Shown: positions 41,190-50,544, numbered from the stretch's first letter. The stretch is DNA of 64,000 nt from Desulfobacteraceae bacterium (GCA_014237465.1 JABZFM010000001.1:62001-126000); one strand, 5' to 3'. The notes: generated by a model from the sequence alone, not told the origin. A program made the numbers and translations.

Positions 41190-42632
41190 ATGAAAAAAAC
41201 AATACAAAACAAGAAACTATTTTTTAAACGATCAATCATGAAATTGGTGATGCTGATCACTGCTTTCACTATCGTTGCATCAGGTTTGCCGATGGCTGTT
41301 AACGCCGAAGATACTCATGCAGAGTTTCCTGACAGAACAACCTTGTGGGAAGGGCCCTATGATATCTTTATCAGACCTGAACTCAACATTGCTTATCCTG
41401 ATACCGGCGCCGTCTATTGGTCGGCACAGATTACAATACCCGAAGGTGCAAAGCTTGAGCTGGTGGGTACATATGCACACGCAAGGTACGAATCCATCAA
41501 TTCCTATGATATGGCCACAGGCGCTCCCACCGATGCCCTTAATGATGTGCAGATCGTTCCTGATCCAGGCTCTGACAACCCCTTTTTGCCCGGTGCGTTA
41601 CGTGCTAATGATAATATCAACCGCGATTTCACCATTACAATTCTGAATGAACTTCCTCCGGCAGATCCGGCTGATCGTCTTCCCAATACACTGTATGCCA
41701 AATCAGGTGATGAGGGAAAAATCGTTCTGGCATGGCGTATCTATGTCACTGATAAAAATCGTGACATTACCGGAGGCGTTGGACTCCCGGAACCGCGTGT
41801 AACATTGGCAGACGGAACTGTCCTGGATACAGAAGCTTCATACGCTGCACTGTCTATTGATCAGACACCTATTCCTATCCTGAACATGGATTTGCAAACT
41901 TACATAGCGCTGCGAGAAGGAATCGTCCTGCAGCAATATGGCTGGCCTTACCCGATACCAGAGACATTCCCGGCTCAGAATCCTCCGGTTTTTAAAAAGG
42001 TCTTCAATGTCAATGAAACGGTCGCATGCTCTTTCGTAAAGCAGTTCCTGGGGATATGCGATCCAGCACCTGAATATATTGTAGGACAGTATGCAAATCT
42101 TGACAACCAGTATATGTCCGTTACTATTAACCGCGGTCATGGGGAAGTTGTTGTGATTCGTGGAAAGGCACCTGTTACTCCTGCAACTTACAAAAGAGTT
42201 CCATTCATGCAGGAAAATGTTGACATGCGCTATTGGTCCATCACTTCAAACGAATCCATTGCCACAACCAAGGTTGCGGACGGCGTTTATGACGAACAGG
42301 CACCCCTTGATCCGAATGGTTATTACACAATCGTAGTGAGTCTTCCAGAGGATCGTCCCCTGAACGCACAGGAAAGAAACGGCGTAAAATGGCTGGCATG
42401 GCCTGAAAATGGCGATGGTGTATTATTTCCTCCGCAGTATAATCATCCGGATGACGGAAATCTTATTATCCGCAACATGCTCCCATCATCTGATTTCGGG
42501 CATGCTATTCAGGACGTGGAACTGCCTGGCACAGAGAGTGATGTTCTCGGACCCTACATGCCGGTTTGTCAGTATATGAGCATCGTGGAATTTGAAGCAC
42601 TTGGTCTCAGACCATGGAAAAACCTGCCCTAA
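41190..42632 (+). CDS. Secreted protein of unknown function, related to the C-terminal module of the 987-residue protein
   Basis: Exported protein of 480 residues with a long signal peptide (about 1-39, ending AVNAED). Two segments parallel the large secreted protein encoded downstream: IVPDPGSDNPFLPG with NRDFTITILNE (compare IQPDPDNLNPFQSG with NRNFTLWYVPE) and VDMRYWSITSNES (compare NDMRYWSITMNNF). The family resembles DUF1254/DUF1214-like exported proteins, but I cannot assign it. The start is ATG 41190 with AAGGGG upstream; an in-frame TTG at 41172 is less likely. It lies downstream of the beta-helix terminator. Confidence 0.65.
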   Translation: MKKTIQNKKLFFKRSIMKLVMLITAFTIVASGLPMAVNAEDTHAEFPDRTTLWEGPYDIFIRPELNIAYPDTGAVYWSAQITIPEGAKLELVGTYAHARYESINSYDMATGAPTDALNDVQIVPDPGSDNPFLPGALRANDNINRDFTITILNELPPADPADRLPNTLYAKSGDEGKIVLAWRIYVTDKNRDITGGVGLPEPRVTLADGTVLDTEASYAALSIDQTPIPILNMDLQTYIALREGIVLQQYGWPYPIPETFPAQNPPVFKKVFNVNETVACSFVKQFLGICDPAPEYIVGQYANLDNQYMSVTINRGHGEVVVIRGKAPVTPATYKRVPFMQENVDMRYWSITSNESIATTKVADGVYDEQAPLDPNGYYTIVVSLPEDRPLNAQERNGVKWLAWPENGDGVLFPPQYNHPDDGNLIIRNMLPSSDFGHAIQDVELPGTESDVLGPYMPVCQYMSIVEFEALGLRPWKNLP

Positions 42633-42677
42633 TCATTTGCAAGAGGATTTAACCAAAAAATTATAATCAGTAAGAGT

Positions 42678-42709
42678 GTGAGCCGGGGAAAAGATTTTCT
42701 CCGGCTCAC
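42678..42709 (+). terminator. Terminator-like hairpin after 42632
   Basis: GTGAGCCGGGGAAAA / TTTTCTCCGGCTCAC stem with a two-base loop. No following T-run. Confidence 0.65.
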
Positions 42710-42762
42710 TTAAATAACAACTTGATTTAATAGTTATAAATTCACAGTTAGTGTTTGTTCTG

Positions 42763-42863
42763 CTTATCAGATAAAGCCAAATCCGTTGTGAGGCGGAGAC
42801 GGAAAATCGCGGGTCTCAAGGAGACAGCCGGGTTGCCTGAAGAAAGGTACCCGGCTTTTTTTA
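42763..42863 (+). promoter_or_regulatory. GEMM-type (cyclic-dinucleotide) riboswitch, copy 2
   Basis: Nearly identical to the copy at 39351: AAAGCCAAATCCGTTGTGAG, GGCGGAGACGGAAAATCGCG, GGTCTCAAGGAGACAGCCGG. The left arm GCCGGGTTGCC (42827-42837) pairs with GGTACCCGGC (42846-42855) to form the terminator. Most differences lie in the P1b stem and keep pairing (CACGGG here is CGCGGG). It precedes the 987-residue secreted protein by about 180 bases. Confidence 0.85.
42827..42862 (+). terminator. Expression-platform terminator of riboswitch 2
   Basis: Same stem as copy 1 with seven T (42856-42862). Confidence 0.85.
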
Positions 42864-43042
42864 TGGTGCAGAAAACGACGATTTGACAAATCGTCAGCAA
42901 TATTAACTGTTTATTCGTGAAAGGAGGGCGATATAAAAAGAAATAAAAAGACAATTCATATTTTATAAACATCTCGTTCATTGAGTTTCATGTTTTATTT
43001 TCATTTACTCATGATGCTGACTGAACAATAAAGGAGGATAAA

Positions 43043-46006
43043 ATGAAACGAAAATACATCTTTAAAGGACTGTGGTGCTGGATATTTTTTCTGGTCCTCA
43101 GTGTTTTGACATTCCCGGGAGGGATGGTGTCGGCAGATGACGGTTACGAGCCCCCTACTAATTCTTATCTGGCAAATTCCCCCTGGCCAATGTCCCACCG
43201 CAACCCTTATTGTCAGGGGTCATCTCCGTTAAGAGGTCCTGAAGCAAGTGATACCCTTGGCGTGGATTTTTCACTGGTGGGCATGGCGCCAATCACATTG
43301 AATTTTTCAGCCCCTTATCCGGACGGCAAACGGTATATCTGGGCGTCTTCAGTAACGAACATCTTCAAGGCCGACCCCAACGGAGACCATGTAACGGTGC
43401 TGGCCATATCAATGAAAAGCCTCACCGGGGATCCGATCTCCGGGGCCTACACCGTGTTGGATAAAGACAACAAATTTTACGTACCCGGCAATACGGTTAT
43501 TACAGTGTTTCAGGATGCGGTTGCCGGCGATCCAACATCGGATATTGTTCAGTCAGCCGTATTTACCATCCCGGACACTTATCTGGTAAGCGATGATGAA
43601 CATATTGTCGGAATGAACATGACATATGACGGGTATTTGGCCTTTGCCACCTCTCACGGACTTGTGGGCGTTGTGTCACGGGATTTTACCGAGTCCTACT
43701 TTGTAAGCCTGAGGGCTGATGGAGATGATGAAGAGGTTTCTAATTCCATATCCGTGGATGAAGACGGCGGGATTTACGTGGTGACCAGTCACTTCATGCA
43801 CGGTCTCAAGTGGACCGGTTTCGGGATACTGGATGAGTGGACCGCAACATACGAAACCGGACCGGCAGTACCGCCTCCCGGACGGCTCGGGACCGGTTCC
43901 GGAACCACCCCGTCTCTCATGGGCTCCGGAAGTATGGATAAATTTGTCGTTATCGGCGACGGGAATGCCCCATTGATGAATCTGGTGCTCTTCTGGCGAA
44001 ATGAGATTCCTGCAGACTGGGAACCGATCGCGCCGGGCGTCGACATCCGTATCGCCGCCCAGGTCCCCATCTTGTTCGGCGACCCGGACAGGGAAACCAG
44101 CATAACGGAACAGTCCGTGCTGGTTCGGGGGTATAGTGCCGCGGTGGTGAGCAATGATTACGGCGACCTGCCAAGCAACCCCGACCTTCCCGGATTTTTG
44201 GGTGAACTCAACGTATTGCTGACCAATTTGGCGCCATACGCCCCGTACGGGGTGGAAAAGTTTACCTGGGATCCCGGGACACGGCAAATGACCAGCACCT
44301 GGGCCAACCCGGACATCAGCTGTCCCAACGGCATACCCACCATGAGCGCTGACTCGGGATGCATGTACTGCTGGGGCCAGCGCAATGCCATCTGGACCCT
44401 GGAAGCGATTGACTGGAATACCGGGGAGTCCAAATTTCATAAGACTCTAGGTTTCCTGCCCATATACAACAGCACCTACGCGGCCACTGAGATCGGTATC
44501 AATCGGTCCATTGTCAGCGGAACGTTCTTCGGCATGGCCAAAATCGAACCAACAGATGATGTGAGCAACACCATTCCCCTGGATTACGATCCGGAAACCA
44601 ATAATGTCTTTATGGCCGGCCTCATCGAACACAATGCGTATGCCGATACGGTTGACTACACAGCGGAGAAATACTTTACCGACCCGGAGGCGTATCAGGA
44701 TGAGGTGGATTGCGGTACCTGTACCTCCCAATGGGGCTATACATGGAACGCCATGTATCCCTTTACGGCATTTGCTTTCCCGAACATGGACACTGCCTAT
44801 TGGTTTTATTCCCTCGACAGTGTGCAGAGTGCCCCGCTGCCCATCATCCGGTTAACCGGCCAATTTCCCCATTGCCGCTACTACAGCTTTAATCTTTACG
44901 ACAATACATCCGGTTTTGCCGTGGGAGACGGCTTTCTGGACAAGGACATTCAACCGGATCCGGACAACCTGAATCCCTTCCAGAGCGGTGTGGGCAGGGA
45001 AGTATTGAATCGGAATTTCACCCTCTGGTATGTGCCGGAAGGCCATCCGGCATATGCTGAGCTGCTGGCGGCATACGGCCCCAATAATGTCCTGGAAATT
45101 CCGGATGCGCTGATCGAACCCTCGATCGCTGTCCGGGTCTATTTGCCGGACGGCGGCTATAAAATTCACGGGCAACCGAGTGACGACATTGCATTGCCGA
45201 CAATCGAATCCTTTGATCCGAACCAGACGACTGTTGCGGGTATCCTTGCGAATCCCGTTCCCTGCCCGGACGCCTATAACATGAATCAAGAGGCTTTTCT
45301 GGCCCGGATGGCCGGCGCAGGGGATGTGGAAAGGATGGACCCGGAAACGGATATTTTCAAAAAAGTGGAATTTTATCGGGCTCCCGGCGGCGGGTGGTGG
45401 CCCACGGTTCATAATGTATATGGTGCTTCGATTCTCAGGCCGTATACCATATACGACGATGAGCTGAACGCGTATCCCGGGTTCGGAGAAGTGATTGATC
45501 TTTATTTCAAGGTGCCCAACACACCCAAAACCCTGGCCGGCGGCGGCGCGTTTGACCATGGTGCAAACGATATGCGTTACTGGTCGATTACAATGAATAA
45601 TTTTGACTCGACCTTCGGTATGCGGGCCTATAATGACGAAACAGCCGCGACATATACGGACAAAAAAGGCAACCGGTGGGTGCACCTGGTGGCCGGCCCG
45701 GACAACCCGGTATTGAAGACTTTTATCCGGAACAATATGACAAATGTGACCTTTCTGCCCTTTGACGGCGCACAAATTCCGTTCGTCCTTCCAACCGGTA
45801 AACGGGTCAGGTCATTGCCCACCGTGCTTCAGCGAAATCTGGTCATCAACCCGGCATACGAATACGGATACGATGCAGCGGAAGTTCGGCCGGAAGCAGT
45901 TCATGGAAAGGCTGTGTTGAAATACGCGGCCGATAAATGGATGGGTGATTATGCCCCTGATGGGTCCCATTACACCCTTAAAGCATTTATGAAAAAATAT
46001 AAATAA
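43043..46006 (+). CDS. Large secreted protein with beta-propeller-like N-terminal half
   Basis: Exported protein of 987 residues with a signal peptide (1-31, ending VSADDG). The N-terminal 500 or so residues have repeated short strands such as ITLNFSAPYPDGKRYIWASS, TYDGYLAFATSHGLVGVVSR and VDEDGGIYVVTSHF, spaced as in propeller or PQQ-like blades. The C-terminal half (from about 560) carries the module shared with the 41190 protein (CRYYSFNLYDNTSG, IQPDPDNLNPF, NDMRYWSITMNN), plus CxxC-like VDCGTCTSQWG. Function unknown. AGGAGG precedes ATG 43043. It is controlled by riboswitch 2, and a decayed copy of its 5' part lies at 50614. Confidence 0.7.
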   Translation: MKRKYIFKGLWCWIFFLVLSVLTFPGGMVSADDGYEPPTNSYLANSPWPMSHRNPYCQGSSPLRGPEASDTLGVDFSLVGMAPITLNFSAPYPDGKRYIWASSVTNIFKADPNGDHVTVLAISMKSLTGDPISGAYTVLDKDNKFYVPGNTVITVFQDAVAGDPTSDIVQSAVFTIPDTYLVSDDEHIVGMNMTYDGYLAFATSHGLVGVVSRDFTESYFVSLRADGDDEEVSNSISVDEDGGIYVVTSHFMHGLKWTGFGILDEWTATYETGPAVPPPGRLGTGSGTTPSLMGSGSMDKFVVIGDGNAPLMNLVLFWRNEIPADWEPIAPGVDIRIAAQVPILFGDPDRETSITEQSVLVRGYSAAVVSNDYGDLPSNPDLPGFLGELNVLLTNLAPYAPYGVEKFTWDPGTRQMTSTWANPDISCPNGIPTMSADSGCMYCWGQRNAIWTLEAIDWNTGESKFHKTLGFLPIYNSTYAATEIGINRSIVSGTFFGMAKIEPTDDVSNTIPLDYDPETNNVFMAGLIEHNAYADTVDYTAEKYFTDPEAYQDEVDCGTCTSQWGYTWNAMYPFTAFAFPNMDTAYWFYSLDSVQSAPLPIIRLTGQFPHCRYYSFNLYDNTSGFAVGDGFLDKDIQPDPDNLNPFQSGVGREVLNRNFTLWYVPEGHPAYAELLAAYGPNNVLEIPDALIEPSIAVRVYLPDGGYKIHGQPSDDIALPTIESFDPNQTTVAGILANPVPCPDAYNMNQEAFLARMAGAGDVERMDPETDIFKKVEFYRAPGGGWWPTVHNVYGASILRPYTIYDDELNAYPGFGEVIDLYFKVPNTPKTLAGGGAFDHGANDMRYWSITMNNFDSTFGMRAYNDETAATYTDKKGNRWVHLVAGPDNPVLKTFIRNNMTNVTFLPFDGAQIPFVLPTGKRVRSLPTVLQRNLVINPAYEYGYDAAEVRPEAVHGKAVLKYAADKWMGDYAPDGSHYTLKAFMKKYK

Positions 46007-46080
46007 AATAACAACTTTTACTAACCCATTTTAATGGAGTACCGGAACGATTCCGTTATTCCGGAAAGGCACATTATAGG

Positions 46081-46124
46081 TTCTTCCTCCGGCAACCCCG
46101 CGTCAGGGTAAGCCGGAGGAAGAA
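46081..46124 (+). terminator. Terminator after the 987-residue gene
   Basis: Perfect 13-base stem TTCTTCCTCCGGC (46081-46093) / GCCGGAGGAAGAA (46112-46124). Confidence 0.85.
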
Positions 46125-46178
46125 TTCTTTCAGCAACTGGCAGAACCGGCCTGACCTCCGAGCAGTGGTTCAGAAGGG

Positions 46179-46226
46179 AAGAGAGGGAGATTCGATGCTT
46201 TTGACACGGAATTCGTTAACAAATAA
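46179..46226 (+). pseudogene. Remnant of the 5' end of a PAS-domain gene
   Basis: 48 bases match 51002-51049 with five mismatches. Here they read ATG then LLTRNSLTNKK and stop. The copy at 51002 continues into a PAS domain, so this is the start of a decayed relative. No other coding signal is seen from 46227 to 46448. Confidence 0.5.
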
Positions 46227-46448
46227 GAAATGAGCAGGATTCCTGGAACGGGGTGGAGACTTATTTTAGAGCTCATCTCGACATCAATTTTATCCATGGT
46301 CTTTGTCCGCATTGCGCCAGGATACTATATCCGGAAATTTTTAAGAACTAACCTTTGTTCGGATTGTGAGAGGAATCCTTCTCTGGAATACCCGAATGAC
46401 TTGGGTCGCTGTAAACCACATAAACAAAAATTATATAGGATAAAACCC

Positions 46449-46871
46449 ATGAGGTATATGCGTAAGTTTTATATCTTTTTTTATATTATACTTTTATCAG
46501 GATGTCTTACTGCTCCGCCTCATGAGGCGATACAACATCAAGCCGGTCCATATCCTGAAAATTTTGAATCAATGATTAAAGATTATTTGCAATTTCATTT
46601 GAAGGTTCCGGAAAGCCTGAAAGATTTCACTATTAACAAGTCACCCGAAATAGTCATCCTTGATACGTACTATCCGTGGATTCCCCTCAATGAGGGGCAG
46701 GAAGTCTGGCAATGCTTCGTAGTTTATGATGCCAAAAACGAACAGGGAGTTTATGTCGGCAGAAAGCTCCATGTGGTCTGGTTCAGACACAACCGGATCA
46801 TCGCCTTTGATTATAAAGAACTGGAGCTTGAATATCAGATCGAAGAAAGGATAAAAAATCCCGGCTATTAA
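46449..46871 (+). CDS. Putative lipoprotein, small
   Basis: Protein of 140 residues with a lipoprotein signal (FYIFFYIILLSGC, Cys at 20), so probably anchored to the membrane. The remainder is charged with no recognised domain (YLQFHLKVPESLKDFTI, EVWQCFVVYDAKNEQGVYVG, ELELEYQIEERI). The start is ATG 46449 with AGGA upstream; ATG 46458 is an alternative. A longer frame back to 46230 is open but not convincing. It starts a run of lipoprotein genes. Confidence 0.65.
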   Translation: MRYMRKFYIFFYIILLSGCLTAPPHEAIQHQAGPYPENFESMIKDYLQFHLKVPESLKDFTINKSPEIVILDTYYPWIPLNEGQEVWQCFVVYDAKNEQGVYVGRKLHVVWFRHNRIIAFDYKELELEYQIEERIKNPGY

Positions 46872-46922
46872 ATCCGGGCTTTCTCATTAACAAATATTTT
46901 TGGGTCAATAAGGAGATACAAA

Positions 46923-47498
46923 ATGATTTTTAAAGGGCTTCGTTTTGTATATATAACAATCCTAATCATCACATTTAGCGGTTGTTCAAGCATTATGACC
47001 TATCTGGGCCCCTTAAAGTCCGAATTGGTAGACGGCGAGACATCCCACAGCGAACTCAGTAGATATGATTATGGTTTTCAGGAAGGAAAACACACGCTGC
47101 TTATTGAAAAAACCCCCATGTGTAAAGAAATGGTCCAAAGACTGCGGCTAGAGAAAAAACAGCTCCGAGGATTTCCGATAGCCATCTTTGAGCTGATATT
47201 TTATGGTTTCGGTCTGTTAGATATGGCCTGTGTATATGGAATTATTGAAAATTCCAAAAAAGTTGAGCCGCTGGCATATTATGCCACCGGGAATTTATTG
47301 GTGTGTGGAGAAAAAATTCCAGCGGGGAATGAAACCTTTGTCATCGAAAATAAAATTTTCGGCATACATCAGACTGCTATAACCAATGCTGACGGTTTAT
47401 TAAAATTAGATCCTAAATTGTCTGAGCGCGCCAAAATGAATAGATTAAATATCTATCTTAAAAACGATCCTTCAGTATCGTATGTTCATCATTATTGA
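46923..47498 (+). CDS. Lipoprotein, paralogue A
   Basis: Protein of 191 residues with a clear lipobox (IITFSGCSS, Cys at 21). It is paralogous to the protein at 49385: SSIMTYLGPLKSELVDGE vs ASFLTYMSPVQSKVVVGE, KTPMCKEMVQ vs KTPLCNETAQ, AIFELIFYGFGLLDMACVYGIIENSK vs the matching stretch in B, and YYATGNLLVCG vs YETGNVVACG. Function unknown. AAGGAG precedes ATG 46923. It converges on the sigma-54 activator gene. Confidence 0.7.
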   Translation: MIFKGLRFVYITILIITFSGCSSIMTYLGPLKSELVDGETSHSELSRYDYGFQEGKHTLLIEKTPMCKEMVQRLRLEKKQLRGFPIAIFELIFYGFGLLDMACVYGIIENSKKVEPLAYYATGNLLVCGEKIPAGNETFVIENKIFGIHQTAITNADGLLKLDPKLSERAKMNRLNIYLKNDPSVSYVHHY

Positions 47499-47586
47499 GA
47501 GTAACCGTCAAAAAATCTATATCATCAATTCGCGCCGTTTTAACTGAAACGTGAATTTAAAAATACCGCGCATTTTTTAAATGATT

Positions 47587-49137
47587 CTATACAATTTTTC
47601 TTCTCTTGTATTGTATATTAAGTTTATCCATCCTTTTCCTAATCGTATTCGGGTGGATATTGAGAAGTTCGGCTGCACCCCCCGGACCGTTTATTTTTCC
47701 ATTGGCGAGTTCTAACGCCCGCTGAATATGAAGTGAATTCATTTCATCAAGCGAAAGAAATTTACTATTGTTTTTCACGCTCGCCGTTATTTGACCTGGG
47801 GATGGGTGGCTTAACATCAGGTTCTCAAAACGAAGCGGTCCTTCCGTATACTGAATTAGCGCCCTTTCAACGATATTTTCCAGTTCCCTGACATTGCCCG
47901 GCCAAGCGTATGCGGTAAGCTGATCGATGGCCCCGGATGCGAGTTTCGGTTTTTCGGGAAGTTTAAGTTCAATTGATTTCTTCTCTATAAAATGGTGCAC
48001 CAGGGTCGGGATATCTTCTTTTCTTTGCCTTAAGGGCGGAATCTGAATCGGAAATACATTGATGCGAAACCAAAGATCTTCGCGAAACTGACCGTCCTTG
48101 ATCATTTCCTCCAGATTTCGGTTCGTCGCTGAGATGATCCGGATATCCACCGGGATCGTCGTCGTTCCCCCCACGCGCTCGATGACTCTTTCCTGAAAAA
48201 CATGCAGGAGCCGGACTTGGGCCTGCGGCGGCAGTTCACCTATTTCATCAAGGAATATGGTCCCCTTATCGGCCCGTTCAAAGCGACCTTTTTTCCGGGA
48301 ACTGGCGCCGGTAAACGCCCCTTTCTCGTGCCCGAACAGTTCGCTGTCGAAAAGGGTATCCGGAATGGCGCCGCAGTTGACACTGACGAAGGGCCCGTCT
48401 TTTCGTCGTGAAGCATAATGAATGGCGTTGGCAATGACCCCTTTTCCCACACCGGTTTTTCCGAGCAGGAGTACCGGGCTGTCGAGTTTCGCAACCTGCT
48501 GAACCATGTCCATCACATGCCGAAGGCCAAATTTTGCGCCGATGATTTCTGAGGTCGAGATGTCTCGAATCTGCCGGCGAAGATAGCGGTTGTCATCGGC
48601 CAGGATGTCCTTGAACCTGACAATCTCCTGATGCTGCAGGGCGTTTTCCATGGCAATCGCAAACGGTTCGTGCAGTAGGAGCAATAGCCGGGTATGTTCT
48701 TCCGTATACTGATCAATCCCTTTTGTTCTGAGCAACATGACTCCCATCCGTTTGCCTTCCAATTCCAGACGCATCGAGATGATGGATATATCGAGGTCCA
48801 GGCCATACATTTGGAGTATATCAATGATCTCGGGTCTCAAAGCCGGCTGGTTAATGATTTCAATATCGTCCATATGGGCCCATTGTGTAGACCATATGTC
48901 CTTAGTGCTTTCAGGCAGGTGCAGGACGGGATTTAAAATATTGCCTTGATGGCTTTTGGCTACCGCTATCCGTTTGAGCACATTCAAATCCGGATCATAT
49001 AAATAAAGACCGATTTCATCCACAGGAAGAATTTTTTCAAAATATTGAAAACAATTTTCCAGCGCAGTCTCAATGTTCAGGCTGCCGCAGATCCGGATAG
49101 TCGCCTGCCTGAAAAATTCATTTTTATCCACTTCCAT
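47587..49137 (-). CDS. Sigma-54-dependent transcriptional activator with GAF domain
   Basis: Enhancer-binding protein of 516 residues. The N-terminal GAF-like sensor domain (about 1-175) has [20 protein letters not shown]. The AAA+ domain has Walker [12 protein letters not shown], the sigma-54-contacting loop [13 protein letters not shown], Walker [12 protein letters not shown] and the arginine finger region [14 protein letters not shown]. The C-terminal Fis-type helix-turn-helix is [21 protein letters not shown]. It is divergent from lipoprotein gene B, whose upstream region carries a -24/-12 promoter and repeated TTACCC sites, so that gene is the probable target. Confidence 0.93.
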   Translation of the reverse strand: MEVDKNEFFRQATIRICGSLNIETALENCFQYFEKILPVDEIGLYLYDPDLNVLKRIAVAKSHQGNILNPVLHLPESTKDIWSTQWAHMDDIEIINQPALRPEIIDILQMYGLDLDISIISMRLELEGKRMGVMLLRTKGIDQYTEEHTRLLLLLHEPFAIAMENALQHQEIVRFKDILADDNRYLRRQIRDISTSEIIGAKFGLRHVMDMVQQVAKLDSPVLLLGKTGVGKGVIANAIHYASRRKDGPFVSVNCGAIPDTLFDSELFGHEKGAFTGASSRKKGRFERADKGTIFLDEIGELPPQAQVRLLHVFQERVIERVGGTTTIPVDIRIISATNRNLEEMIKDGQFREDLWFRINVFPIQIPPLRQRKEDIPTLVHHFIEKKSIELKLPEKPKLASGAIDQLTAYAWPGNVRELENIVERALIQYTEGPLRFENLMLSHPSPGQITASVKNNSKFLSLDEMNSLHIQRALELANGKINGPGGAAELLNIHPNTIRKRMDKLNIQYKRRKIV

Positions 49138-49178
49138 TGGGTGTGCCTCTATATGGTCGTTGATAGACCGAGTTATGT

Positions 49179-49234
49179 TTACCCTATGGGGTAATTTTTT
49201 TGTTATTTATATTATAGGGTAACACAATTTACCC
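49179..49234. promoter_or_regulatory. Probable activator-binding sites (UAS) for the sigma-54 regulator
   Basis: Four half-sites: TTACCC (49179-49184), GGGTAA (49189-49194), GGGTAA (49217-49222) and TTACCC (49229-49234), plus GCGTAAA nearby. The first two form a palindrome with a four-base centre. They lie 60-115 bases upstream of the -24/-12 promoter. Confidence 0.6.
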
Positions 49235-49293
49235 GTTAGCGTAAATATAAATTTTAATTTTTTTAACTTATTGATATTAATGAATAATTTTTT

Positions 49294-49309
49294 TGGCACG
49301 GTTTAAGCA
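49294..49309 (+). promoter_or_regulatory. Sigma-54 (-24/-12) promoter of lipoprotein B
   Basis: TGGCACGGTTTAAGCA: the GG (49295) and GC (49307) are exactly 12 bases apart, and the -24 block TGGCACG is perfect. It lies 76 bases upstream of ATG 49385. Confidence 0.75.
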
Positions 49310-49384
49310 TTACAATAATTAAAAATACGATGAATCACGATAACGGAAATTTGTTTCAGAAAGAATAAATGAAAGGATAAGACA

Positions 49385-50026
49385 ATGAATTTCAAAACAA
49401 TAAAGCTCTTTTTTATTATGGTAATGGTTTTAAGCGCAAGCGGTTGTGCAAGCTTTTTAACCTATATGAGCCCTGTCCAGTCCAAGGTGGTTGTCGGCGA
49501 GAAATCCGTCGGCGATTTCAATACGTATGAATATCACTATAAGGTCCGTTCAAATAATAAAATTATTCTTACAAAAACGCCCTTATGCAATGAAACCGCT
49601 CAAGCGTACCGAGAGTCAAAAAAACGGATAATAGGATATTCGGCCGCCGCTTTTGAATTAATATTTTACGGATTGGGAATCATCGATATAGTCAATGCAC
49701 ATGGTATTTCCGAGAACAGTAAAGCAATATATCCCCTGGCAGAATATGAAACCGGGAATGTGGTGGCATGTGGTGTTGAGCGGCCGGCTGCCAACGAAGG
49801 GATTATAATTGAAAATCAACAGCGCAAACTTTATCGAAAGGCTTATACGGATGAAAATGGTGCCGTTGACCTTCAAGCCGTTCTAAAGGATGTCAACGGA
49901 GTGGTTAAAGTAAATATTCGTCTGGAATCTGACAGCGCGCTGGCATTCTCATACTTATATGCAGCAACCAAAATAGCAAGAAGTGAAACTCAAAACATGA
50001 ATGCTTATAAAATTGTATCTAACTAA
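49385..50026 (+). CDS. Lipoprotein, paralogue B, sigma-54 controlled
   Basis: Protein of 213 residues with a lipobox (VLSASGCAS, Cys at 21) and the family segments ASFLTYMSPVQSKVVVGEKS, KTPLCNETAQ, FELIFYGLGIIDIVNAHGIS and YETGNVVACGVERPA, shared with paralogue A. The hydrophobic stretch in the middle may be a membrane hairpin. Function unknown. A -24/-12 promoter and activator sites lie directly upstream, and a small hypothetical gene follows. Confidence 0.75.
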   Translation: MNFKTIKLFFIMVMVLSASGCASFLTYMSPVQSKVVVGEKSVGDFNTYEYHYKVRSNNKIILTKTPLCNETAQAYRESKKRIIGYSAAAFELIFYGLGIIDIVNAHGISENSKAIYPLAEYETGNVVACGVERPAANEGIIIENQQRKLYRKAYTDENGAVDLQAVLKDVNGVVKVNIRLESDSALAFSYLYAATKIARSETQNMNAYKIVSN

Positions 50027-50142
50027 AATTATAATTAAAAAGTGATAAAAAACAGAGAGAAAGAATTAGAACTTGAATATATTATGAGAACCGGTTTCAG
50101 GACAAATCGGTTTCTTAAGAACGTCTAAAGGAGGAAAAATCA

Positions 50143-50382
50143 ATGGTAAAATATTTTATGAATTTTAAAAAAAATAATGATGATAAAATTCCACTCCCAA
50201 AAGATTTTGGCAACATGTATTATTTACTGCCTGTGGGAAATGCATATTTGAGTGAATTTCATTCATCCAATATTTTGACAAAGGCTTTTGAGAAAGAAAA
50301 TTTTATATTATCAATATTAGTTTCAATTTCGGTTGGGGCACAATGCGTACAATCCAGGCTGCATAATATATTAAAACGATAG
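50143..50382 (+). CDS. Small hypothetical protein
   Basis: Protein of 79 residues with no recognised domain. A strong ribosome site AAAGGAGG lies seven bases before ATG 50143, and an intrinsic terminator follows, which supports it as real. The composition is Lys/Asn-rich at the N-terminus, with a hydrophobic stretch FILSILVSISVGAQ near residue 57. It probably shares the transcript of lipoprotein B. Confidence 0.5.
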   Translation: MVKYFMNFKKNNDDKIPLPKDFGNMYYLLPVGNAYLSEFHSSNILTKAFEKENFILSILVSISVGAQCVQSRLHNILKR

Positions 50383-50395
50383 TAAAATATTGGTG

Positions 50396-50438
50396 CCGGC
50401 AGCAAGGTCATTTTTGACGGGCTTTGCTGTCGGTTTTT
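50396..50438 (+). terminator. Terminator after 50382
   Basis: CCGGCAGCAA pairs with TTTGCTGTCGG (one wobble), followed by five T. Confidence 0.75.
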
Positions 50439-50504
50439 GTTGTGCGGCTATCGACCGTTTCAGATTAATTTTCCGGTTCCGGTGTTCAGTAAATTATTCT
50501 CTGC

Positions 50505-50544
50505 AACCAATAATCATAATTTTACATCCGGCGATCATTTACAC
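50505..50544 (+). repeat. Upstream block shared with 39242-39281
   Basis: Ends CGATCATTTACAC as in the block upstream of the beta-helix gene, and precedes the fragment gene at 50614. Confidence 0.45.

Noticed and set aside
44852-45775. 307-codon minus-strand open frame, and a 254-codon one at 43676-44440
   Set aside because: Both lie antisense inside the 987-residue secreted protein gene. They read as composition-driven shadows, with no ribosome site or recognisable domain.
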